Part shown: positions 1 through 5,294 of the stretch, piece by piece | Position numbering within the stretch: the first letter of the stretch is position 1 | How the letters are laid out: the number at the start of each line of letters is the position of its first letter | Assembly (NCBI GenBank): GCA_031283825.1 | Contig: JAITAZ010000476.1 | Span: 1 to 5,294 of the forward strand | Direction: 5' to 3' | Length of the DNA: 5,294 nucleotides | From: Planctomycetaceae bacterium | Lineage (GTDB): Bacteria > Planctomycetota > Planctomycetia > Pirellulales > Thermoguttaceae | Notes under the pieces: model-generated | Database searches by the model: none | What the model saw: the letters and a program-made list of their open reading frames with translations, nothing else | Told to the model about the DNA's origin: nothing | Position numbers and translations under genes: made by a program

Positions 1-5
1 TTTAA

Positions 6-90
6 ATGTGTTATTGCCGTTACCGTATGCTAAAGCATACGGTTAATAATGTACTGTCCTTGCAGGACAATGAAAAATAAAATTGTCCAG
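6..90. repeat. Pair of adjacent hairpins at the left edge, possibly one copy of a dispersed repeat
   Basis: Two compact inverted repeats lie back to back. The first has perfect 9-bp arms ACCGTATGC (22-30) and GCATACGGT (35-43) around a TAAA loop. The second has arms TGTCCT (55-60) and AGGACA (64-69) around TGC. The segment GGACAAT (65-71) can alternatively pair with ATTGTCC (82-88), so the second hairpin and this third one exclude each other. No T-run follows either stem, so they are not typical intrinsic terminators. A 24-codon frame starting at ATG 6 and ending at TAA 78-80 runs through both hairpins, with no visible ribosome binding site in the few bases before it. The arrangement suggests an intergenic palindromic repeat unit of REP type, or the 3' end of a transcript from outside the window; this is inference. 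Confidence 0.45.
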
Positions 91-180
91 TAAAATTATT
101 CCACTGATATATTACAAAATTTATTTTTTGCAAAATTATCAATAAATTTGAGTTTTTAGAGATTCCCGATTTAGTCGCTG

Positions 181-316
181 TTTTTTTAAGAGGGCAGGGG
201 AGACGAATGGGACGTTTTGGTTGAAAATCTGTTGAAACGACTCAAAAGCGACGATTTCTTTTGAGTCGTTAATCTCCGATTTCAAAAAACGATGTCCCAT
301 TTGTCCCCTAAAAAAA
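181..316. repeat. Long imperfect palindrome (about 136 bp) with a perfect 13-bp central stem
   Basis: The core is a perfect 13-bp inverted repeat, AACGACTCAAAAG (236-248) and CTTTTGAGTCGTT (258-270), around a 9-nt loop. The complementarity continues outward with small bulges. GGGGAGACGAATGGGACGTT (197-216) faces a sequence whose reverse complement begins GGGGACAAATGGGACATCG (290-308), and TGAAAATC (222-229) pairs roughly with GATTTCA (278-284). The structure is bounded by seven T on the left (181-187) and seven A on the right (310-316), which are themselves complementary. The left arm carries about nine extra bases (188-196). No coding capacity and no clear target-site duplication are visible. 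It could be a MITE-like non-autonomous element, a structured RNA, or a decayed element; the sequence does not decide. Confidence 0.6.
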
Positions 317-713
317 GAACCATTGGTTCCCGTTCAATGTATAAATAGTTACAACACAAAATCCAAAACAAATTTTCCGCCTGACATTATATAATCCCGA
401 ATCTCGAAGTTTAAATATCCGTGAACAGTTACAAAAAATCCAACCCTTAAAATTCTGGACGATAATTTTCAAAACCCTTTTTTACTATCACTATAAAACA
501 AATCCCTCAACAATAAAGCAGAAATTTTTGCGAAAAATGCTTTGCCCGCACAACCCTAGTAATTGACCAAATCAATATGTTCGATACAATTACCCGCCTT
601 GTTGCAAAAATCTATAAAAACTTTAGACGAAATTGAAAAAATTCAACTAACTATTTTCAACCGATACCGACCACACTTCCCCTTTAACAACTCAATAAAA
701 TCAATAAAATCTT
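317..713. other. Non-coding stretch upstream of the membrane protein gene
   Basis: About 400 bases of A- and C-rich DNA with no supported gene. The frame 345-566 is open for 73 codons, but its first ATG is only at 537 and no ribosome binding site precedes it. A shorter frame with ATG at 577 encodes just 19 residues and overlaps the promoter candidate. Low G and T content makes stop codons rare here, so such open stretches are expected by chance. The only regulatory signal I can support is the promoter candidate at 563-590. A short palindrome, GAACC-ATT-GGTTC at 317-329, abuts the large inverted repeat. Confidence 0.5.
563..590 (+). promoter_or_regulatory. Candidate sigma70-type promoter for the membrane protein gene
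   Basis: TTGACC (563-568) matches the -35 consensus in five of six positions, and TACAAT (585-590) matches the -10 consensus in five of six, with a 16-nt spacer. Transcription would begin near 597 and leave a leader of roughly 115 nt before the ATG at 714. There is no extended -10 TG. In AT-rich DNA such matches occur by chance, so this is a prediction only. Confidence 0.4.
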
Positions 714-2420
714 ATGCAAGACAATAATTCCTCCGACCAAGATAAAAATTCACCGCAAAACGACAACAATAACAATAATTATTATCAAGTTCTTCCCGCT
801 AATCCGCCCAAGAGCGGTTGCGGAGGTTACGGTTGCCTCACGGGTTGCGGTGTCGGGTGCATCGTTTTAATAATCATTCTGGCAATAACCGGCTTCCTTA
901 TCTACGCCTATTGCATCAAAGGCGTCCCCTTGCAAATCTCACCCGAAACAACAGTTATTACAACTCCACTTAAATCCGACGGTAAATCAGTCGATTACCT
1001 CTCCGTAATAAAAGAAAAAACCGAACCCGCCAATCCACCCAAAAATAACGGATTCAAAGACGTACTCGCCGCATACGGAAAAGAACTGTTCGTCAAAAAT
1101 ACACAAGAAGATATCGATCACGGTTGGATATTCGCCGAACTTTGCAAAAAAATCGAACTCGACCCCAATTTCACCCCGTCGCACATTTACGAAAAACCCG
1201 ATTTCTACGCCGATTTACTCGGTAAAATAAACGAAAAAGATGGAGTCGACGAAATTAAAGAAGTTTATAAAGATAAAGGAGAAGGAACTCAACTTTTCGA
1301 TGAATACGAAAACGCAGAATCAAACATTTTCAAAAACGTACTGTCAAAAAATTGGTCTATCAAGAAATACCCCAAACTAGAAGAATGGCTCAATAAAGTA
1401 AACTCCGGTCTCGACATCGTACAAAAAGCAACAACAGAAGAACACTACTTCATCCCAATGATACAAAGAAACGAAAACGAACTCGCAATCCTTGCACTCT
1501 CTCCACCGGTAATCGCCGCTCACCAAAACTTGACACACGGATTACAAGTACGCTCAATGCTGCTAATCGGCGAAGGCAACTTCAGTAAAGCATGGGACAA
1601 TATGATCGCATCCTTCCGACTACAACGACGACTCGAAAATAAAGGAATCAAACTATTCGATAACAAAGCAAAACAAGTCGCCTCGCAAATAACTATAACA
1701 CTCGCAGAATCGTCGTCAAACTGGACTCCCGAACAACTCAATAAAGCAATCGCCGACTTAGAATCAATCCCGCCAAGCCCAAAACGCGAAGAATTATTAT
1801 TAGTCGCCCAATACACCCTTCTCGACATATTCTCAATGGCAGGAAATCCACAACAACTTGTAGAGTCCGTTTCAGGTCGCTCAATAAATTCACACCAAAC
1901 CGGAGAACAACTCGAAGGACTCGTTAATCTCCTGAAAATAGTAGGTTTCAACTGGAATATAGTCGCCAAAAAATTAAACGAATCAATCGCAACCCACCAA
2001 AAAACTATCAACGATTCCGATACCGAAAAAATACTCAACACCAAAGATAAAGAAACACAACTCGAAATGGAAAAATTTATCAACGAATCAGTAATAAAAT
2101 TACAACACAAATTACACACAATGATAACTGTCGCCGGTCGATCAGAAATCGTAGGATTCGTTCTCGGCGAAATTATACCAGCCCTAGAAAAACATATTTT
2201 CAAACAATCCCTAAACGACGAAGTTCGCTACAGATTCCTACAAACAATTTTCACAATAGAACTATACAAACTAGAAAATCAAAAATATCCAGAATCAACC
2301 GAACAACTAAAACTCAACCCGCCCAAAATATCCGCAATAAAAACAAATTACAAACTCACCGATAAAGGTTACAAAATATCAATCGGAGAACTAGAATTTA
2401 CAAAACAACAATCAAACTAA
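714..2420 (+). CDS. Membrane-anchored protein of unknown function, planctomycete-like
   Basis: A 568-residue protein whose function I do not recognise. Residues 1-33 are polar and low in complexity, with an Asn run at 18-22. Residues 34-49 form a Gly/Cys-rich segment with cysteines at 36, 41, 45 and 49. One hydrophobic helix follows (about 50-68). The remaining 500 residues are hydrophilic and mostly helical, presumably outside the cytoplasm. The cysteines precede the helix, so this is not a lipobox and the protein is unlikely to be an LspA substrate. Residues about 280-320 (RSMLLIGEGNFSKAWDNM, then FRLQRRLENKG) and 506-530 (FLQTIFTIELYKLENQKYPE) resemble segments I recall from large hypothetical-protein families of planctomycetes; that resemblance is recall, not a search. 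No Shine-Dalgarno sequence precedes ATG 714, which suggests weak or non-SD initiation; the next in-frame ATG lies far inside the protein, beyond the helix. Codons favour A and C at third positions, unlike lspA and accA downstream. It is a real gene with high confidence, of unknown role. Confidence 0.85.
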   Translation: MQDNNSSDQDKNSPQNDNNNNNYYQVLPANPPKSGCGGYGCLTGCGVGCIVLIIILAITGFLIYAYCIKGVPLQISPETTVITTPLKSDGKSVDYLSVIKEKTEPANPPKNNGFKDVLAAYGKELFVKNTQEDIDHGWIFAELCKKIELDPNFTPSHIYEKPDFYADLLGKINEKDGVDEIKEVYKDKGEGTQLFDEYENAESNIFKNVLSKNWSIKKYPKLEEWLNKVNSGLDIVQKATTEEHYFIPMIQRNENELAILALSPPVIAAHQNLTHGLQVRSMLLIGEGNFSKAWDNMIASFRLQRRLENKGIKLFDNKAKQVASQITITLAESSSNWTPEQLNKAIADLESIPPSPKREELLLVAQYTLLDIFSMAGNPQQLVESVSGRSINSHQTGEQLEGLVNLLKIVGFNWNIVAKKLNESIATHQKTINDSDTEKILNTKDKETQLEMEKFINESVIKLQHKLHTMITVAGRSEIVGFVLGEIIPALEKHIFKQSLNDEVRYRFLQTIFTIELYKLENQKYPESTEQLKLNPPKISAIKTNYKLTDKGYKISIGELEFTKQQSN

Positions 2421-2430
2421 ATTTCAAACC

Positions 2431-2474
2431 GCTCACGTTCCGATTTTCAAAAACCAAAAACTCAAACGTTGAGC
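2431..2474 (+). terminator. Weak inverted repeat after the membrane protein gene, possible terminator
   Basis: Ten bases after the stop codon, GCTCACGTT (2431-2439) can pair with AACGTTGAGC (2465-2474) if one T is bulged out, enclosing a 25-nt loop. The stem is short, the loop is long and no T-run follows, so it is a poor intrinsic terminator. It is the only candidate structure in the 179-nt gap before the next gene. Confidence 0.2.
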
Positions 2475-2548
2475 AATTCAATAAATAATCATAAGAGAAT
2501 CTCTACCAAAATTTATTTTCAACCACAGAAAATACCAGAGTTCACTAA

Positions 2549-2562
2549 TATAAATATATAGT
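2549..2562 (+). promoter_or_regulatory. AT-rich -10-like region upstream of the DksA-type gene
   Basis: TATAAA (2549-2554) and TATAGT (2557-2562) are -10-like hexamers 38-51 nt before the ATG at 2600. Neither has a recognisable -35 box at 16-18 nt spacing. The 179-nt gap and a likely operon start make a promoter here plausible, but the sequence evidence is weak. Confidence 0.2.
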
Positions 2563-2599
2563 CATTCTCATAAATTTACACAAGATAAGGAAATTGATA

Positions 2600-3622
2600 A
2601 TGAAAAAAATCAATAAAAACAACAACAAAAATAATCACTCTGCCCAGAGTAAAAAAATAACAAAAAAAAGCACGCCCGCAAAAAAAACTAAAAATTCTGT
2701 AACTCCAAAAAAAGTTACAAAAAAAATATCCAAAAAATCAATCGCTAAAAAAACCGCTACAAAATCGGTTAAAAAAACCGCCACTGCAAAAGCGTCGCCC
2801 AAAAGAATAATAAAGAAAAAAAATACTACCGTAAAACTAAAAAAATCGGTAAAACATCCTTCAATACAAAATAAATCAAACTCCGCCAAAATTAAAAATA
2901 ATAAAACTAAAATTCTGACTAAAATAAACGTCAAAAAAACAACCCTAAAAATTAAAAATTCAATCTCGCCAAAACCAAAACCCAAAATAACAAAAACAAA
3001 AATAACTATTTCAAAACCAATCTCAACTAATTCGACTAAAAACATTTTGAAACCAGTTGCCGAAAAAAATCATTCGGTTTCCACTCCACAATCTTTTGCA
3101 CAACAAAAATCGCCAATAAAATCAGAAAGCAATATCAAAGGCATCAAACCAAATATTCAGAACGAAAAATCTACCGCCATTACGACGCAAAATTCGACAT
3201 CGGTATTGTCAACCGAAGCTGCTAATAAACAATTTTTGAACGAAGCAGAATTAGATAGCTATCGCCAAAAATTAGTAACAATACGCGCAAGATTACGAGG
3301 CGACGTCTCAACCATGGCAGACGCCGCACTAAACAAAAATCGACTCGACGCCTCCGGCGATCTATCAGCAGTGCCAATCCCCATGGCAGATATCGGCTCA
3401 GATAACTTCGAACAAGAACAAACACTGTCATTCATGCAAAACGAACGCGGAATCCTAGTCGATATCGAAGAAGCTTTTGTTCGAATTAAAGACGGCACCT
3501 ACGGAATTTGCGAAGGATGCGGAAACCCCATCCCAAAAGTACGATTAAACTTCATCCCCTACGCCAACATGTGCGTAAAATGCGCCGAACTCGTACAACG
3601 TCAGGAAGAGGAGGATAAATAA
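2600..3622 (+). CDS. TraR/DksA-type zinc-finger regulator with long lysine-rich histone-like N-terminal tail
   Basis: A 340-residue protein in two parts. Residues 1 to about 150 are extremely rich in Lys with Thr, Ser, Asn and Ile (KKxTKK-like repeats), similar in style to histone H1 C-terminal tails and expected to be disordered and bind nucleic acid; a Ser/Gln/Asn-rich linker runs to about 210. Residues 215-297 form a predicted helical hairpin, followed by a C4 zinc finger: Cys304 and Cys307, then Cys325 and Cys328 (C-x2-C-x17-C-x2-C), the spacing of E. coli DksA. DksA proteins enter the RNA polymerase secondary channel and alter initiation, often with ppGpp. The usual tip motif DxxDxA is replaced by ADIGSDNFEQE (263-273). 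ATG 2600 is preferred because AAGGA (2587-2591) sits 8 nt upstream; an in-frame TTG at 2594 would be only 2 nt from it. The length is over twice that of E. coli DksA because of the tail. The 3' end carries the ribosome binding site of lspA. Family assignment is firm; the regulatory targets are unknown, so I give no dksA symbol. Confidence 0.9.
   Translation: MKKINKNNNKNNHSAQSKKITKKSTPAKKTKNSVTPKKVTKKISKKSIAKKTATKSVKKTATAKASPKRIIKKKNTTVKLKKSVKHPSIQNKSNSAKIKNNKTKILTKINVKKTTLKIKNSISPKPKPKITKTKITISKPISTNSTKNILKPVAEKNHSVSTPQSFAQQKSPIKSESNIKGIKPNIQNEKSTAITTQNSTSVLSTEAANKQFLNEAELDSYRQKLVTIRARLRGDVSTMADAALNKNRLDASGDLSAVPIPMADIGSDNFEQEQTLSFMQNERGILVDIEEAFVRIKDGTYGICEGCGNPIPKVRLNFIPYANMCVKCAELVQRQEEEDK
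3608..3614 (+). promoter_or_regulatory. Strong Shine-Dalgarno sequence for lspA inside the upstream gene
   Basis: GAGGAGG lies 8 nt before the lspA ATG (3623) and falls within the last codons of the DksA-type gene, where it encodes part of the acidic tail EEEDK. The upstream TAA (3620-3622) touches the lspA ATG directly. This arrangement favours translational coupling and fixes the lspA start. Confidence 0.8.
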
Positions 3623-4267
3623 ATGATCAATAACGACAACATAGAAACTAAAAAACAAATAACGACAAATAACATCGTCAAGGAATCAGAACTCAAGACA
3701 AAACCAGTCCATGACAAGCGATTGTTTATTTCTCGTTTGACATTTTTTGCGCTGGCGGCTTTTCTCGGCGCCGCTTTAGATATCGTTACAAAAGATTGGG
3801 TTTTCTCTTCAATTGGTTTACCCGGCGAATACAGACAGTTCGAAACGAATGGAGTTTATTGGATATCGTCCGGCATATTTGGATTCCAGACAAGCTTAAA
3901 TGAAGGCGGTTTGTTTGGAATGTGGCAAGGTCAATCGTTGCCGTTAGCAATTCTTTCGTGCGTTGCGTTGGTTGGAATTTGTCTGTGGATATTTTTCGCC
4001 GTGTGGAGAAGTCGATTGATGATTTTCTCGCTTGGAATTATTACTGCCGGAATACTTGGAAATCTTTACGACAGACTTGGTTTTCATTCGTTGTCGCAAA
4101 ATGGCGATAATATTTATGCGGTGCGAGATTGGATTTTGGTTATGATAGGAAATTTTCATTGGCCTAATTTTAATTTAGCGGATACTTTTTTAGTGTGCGG
4201 TACGATTCTGATTTTATTGCAACCTTTTTTCGAATGGATAACAAAAAAGTTTTGTAATCGTTCTTAA
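3623..4267 (+). CDS. lspA: Lipoprotein signal peptidase (signal peptidase II)
   Basis: A 214-residue inner-membrane aspartyl protease that removes the signal peptide of prolipoproteins after the lipobox Cys has received diacylglycerol from Lgt. The family motifs appear in order: LDIVTK (52-57), N93-x-G95 with F98 (NEGGLFG), GNLYDR (146-151), the first catalytic Asp in VRDW (Asp169), and WPNFNLAD (180-187) with the second catalytic Asp187. Four hydrophobic segments lie near 36-56, 106-128, 132-148 and 186-204. Two features differ from E. coli and Pseudomonas LspA: a polar, Lys/Asn/Thr-rich extension of about 33 residues before the first helix, and about 10 extra residues between Arg151 and Asp169. 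The start is supported by GAGGAGG 8 nt upstream; the gap to the preceding gene is zero. Base use changes from A/C-rich in the extension to G/T-rich in the core, partly because membrane helices use T-rich codons. The identity is very secure, and all catalytic residues are present. Confidence 0.96.
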   Translation: MINNDNIETKKQITTNNIVKESELKTKPVHDKRLFISRLTFFALAAFLGAALDIVTKDWVFSSIGLPGEYRQFETNGVYWISSGIFGFQTSLNEGGLFGMWQGQSLPLAILSCVALVGICLWIFFAVWRSRLMIFSLGIITAGILGNLYDRLGFHSLSQNGDNIYAVRDWILVMIGNFHWPNFNLADTFLVCGTILILLQPFFEWITKKFCNRS

Positions 4268-4288
4268 AACATTAGGATCAATATGATA

Positions 4289-4299
4289 GGGAAGGGGAG
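4289..4299 (+). promoter_or_regulatory. Purine-rich Shine-Dalgarno region of accA
   Basis: The purine run GGGAAGGGGAG precedes the ATG at 4305 by 5 nt and the alternative TTG at 4302 by only 2 nt. The spacing favours the ATG. The 37-nt gap after lspA has no visible promoter or terminator, which supports cotranscription. Confidence 0.65.
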
Positions 4300-4304
4300 T
4301 ATTG

Positions 4305-5294
4305 ATGTCTCAGGTAGAGCAGAGGTTGGCGTTTGAGAAGCCAATATTTGAACTTGAAACGCGGATCGAGATGTTGAAAAAAGATGCGTTACAAGCCGGA
4401 GCAGCAGTAGAGTTGCGGGAAGAAATAGCGCGTTTACGGAAGAATCTTTTACAACTTCAAAAAGAAATTTACGCGACACTGAAACCTTGGGAGACAGTTG
4501 AGGTGGCGCGTCATCCGAATCGACCGCAGACGGTGGATTATCTTGAGATGGTATTTGATGAGTTTGTAGAGTTGCATGGAGATCGTTTTTTCGGCGACGA
4601 TCAAGCGATACGGACTGGTTGGGCTAAGCTCGATGAATTTAGAGTGATGGTGATTGGTCAGCAAAAGGGTCGTAATCTTAGGGAGCGTCAATTATGTAAT
4701 TTTGGTTGTCCTCATCCGGAGGGCTATCGCAAGGCGATTCGGGTGATGCGATTGGCTGCCAAGTTTCATTTACCGATTATCAGTTTGATAGACACTCCCG
4801 GTGCTTTTCCGGGCGTTGCGTCGGAGGAGCGCGGGGTAGCGAGTATAATTGCCGAGTTGATGTTTGAGATGTCGATATTGCAGACGCAGATTGTTTGTGT
4901 AGTGATTGGGGAAGGGGGGTCTGGAGGAGCTATTGGCATTGGGGTTGGTGATCGTGTTGCGATGATGGAGCATTCGTATTATTCTGTTATTAGTCCTGAG
5001 GGATGTGCAGGCATTTTGTGGAAGGGGCATGAGCACAAGAACAAGGCAGCGGACGCTCTTAAAATGCGTTCTGGAGATCTGTTACATTTAGGGGTGATTG
5101 AGGAGGTAATAGAGGAACCTGTAGGCGGAGCGCACCGAGACCCTCATTTAGCCGCGTCGCGTTTAAAGCATTATTTAAGAAGTAATCTAAAAGAGCTTGT
5201 AAAGGTACCGATAGAGACTCTTGTCTTGAATCGTTACAACCGATTTCGCAAACTAGGAGTATTTTCCGAAAAAAATCTAGCAAGTAACGAATGA
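4305..5294 (+). CDS. accA: Acetyl-CoA carboxylase carboxyltransferase subunit alpha
   Basis: A 329-residue cytoplasmic protein. With the beta subunit AccD it moves the carboxyl group from carboxybiotin on BCCP to acetyl-CoA, giving malonyl-CoA for fatty acid synthesis. It aligns by eye with E. coli AccA (319 residues) almost end to end: an N-terminal helical pair from FEKPIFELE (10-18), then ARHPNRP (68-74), GQQKGR (118-123; GHQKGR in E. coli), NFGCPHPEGYRKA (132-144), IDTPGAFPG (162-170), the oxyanion-hole glycines GEGGSGGA (202-209), ISPEGCAGILWK (219-230) and GGAHRDP (274-280). There is a short C-terminal tail and no truncation; the stop codon TGA is 5292-5294. ATG 4305 is chosen over TTG 4302, one codon earlier, because of the Shine-Dalgarno spacing. 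Codons are G- and T-rich, in contrast to the first two genes. accD, accB and accC are not in the window. The alternative, a fused or AccD-type carboxyltransferase, is excluded because the AccD zinc finger is absent. Confidence 0.97.
   Translation: MSQVEQRLAFEKPIFELETRIEMLKKDALQAGAAVELREEIARLRKNLLQLQKEIYATLKPWETVEVARHPNRPQTVDYLEMVFDEFVELHGDRFFGDDQAIRTGWAKLDEFRVMVIGQQKGRNLRERQLCNFGCPHPEGYRKAIRVMRLAAKFHLPIISLIDTPGAFPGVASEERGVASIIAELMFEMSILQTQIVCVVIGEGGSGGAIGIGVGDRVAMMEHSYYSVISPEGCAGILWKGHEHKNKAADALKMRSGDLLHLGVIEEVIEEPVGGAHRDPHLAASRLKHYLRSNLKELVKVPIETLVLNRYNRFRKLGVFSEKNLASNE

Noticed and set aside
390..395. Perfect TATAAT hexamer as a promoter -10 box.
   Set aside because: No -35-like sequence at suitable spacing and over 300 nt from the nearest gene start; chance in AT-rich DNA.
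159..405. GAGATTC (159-165) and GAATCTC (399-405) as outer ends of a larger element around the palindrome.
   Set aside because: A 7-bp match over this distance is expected by chance and the flanking bases match poorly.
345..566. Open frame of 73 codons in the upstream spacer (reads ...FWTIIFKTLFYYHYKT...).
   Set aside because: Its only ATG is at 537, near the end, and there is no ribosome binding site. G- and T-poor DNA produces long stop-free stretches by chance. A pseudogene remnant is possible but I recognise no family.
577..636. Short frame MFDTITRLVAKIYKNFRRN, possible small amphipathic protein.
   Set aside because: Only 19 residues, no ribosome binding site, and its start lies inside the better-supported promoter candidate.
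1520..2203. 227-codon open frame on the minus strand.
   Set aside because: It lies wholly inside the 568-residue gene, is Ser/Cys-rich in the manner of an antisense shadow, and has no family motifs.
2635..3045. 136-codon minus-strand frame that reads as a very hydrophobic 'membrane protein'.
   Set aside because: It is the antisense of the lysine-rich tail: AAA codons read backwards as TTT (Phe). The hydrophobicity is an artefact.
4283..4320. ATG at 4283 as the accA start.
   Set aside because: It is in a different reading frame from accA and lies upstream of the clear Shine-Dalgarno run.

Overview
The window looks like ordinary chromosome from a low-GC bacterium of the PVC superphylum, most likely a planctomycete. 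The reasons are: a TraR/DksA zinc-finger protein with a long lysine-rich histone-like tail lies directly before lspA (the same dksA-lspA order is known from Chlamydia); the LspA form has an insert before its first catalytic Asp; and a large single-pass membrane protein resembles families I associate with planctomycetes. The taxonomic call is inference from gene content and recalled family resemblance, not a search.

Layout: positions 1-713 hold no convincing protein gene. They contain a pair of small hairpins at the left edge (about 22-90), a long imperfect palindrome (181-316), and a sigma70-like promoter candidate (563-590). Four complete genes follow, all on the + strand: an uncharacterised membrane-anchored protein (714-2420), a DksA/TraR-type regulator with a histone-like N-terminus (2600-3622), signal peptidase II lspA (3623-4267) and the acetyl-CoA carboxylase carboxyltransferase alpha subunit accA (4305-5294; its stop codon is the last base triplet of the window).

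The last three genes are tightly packed (0 and 37 nt gaps, strong Shine-Dalgarno sequences) and probably form one transcription unit joining transcription control, lipoprotein maturation and the first committed step of fatty acid synthesis. The first gene is separated from them by 179 nt and is probably transcribed separately.

The most striking large-scale signal is a sharp reversal of base skew around 3600-3750. Upstream, the + strand of the genes is rich in A and C; downstream it is rich in G and T, although all four genes point the same way. I see no defence system, CRISPR array, transposase, tRNA or rRNA, and nothing that clearly amounts to a new multi-gene system. The items most worth following up are the palindrome, the skew switch and the DksA-histone-tail fusion.
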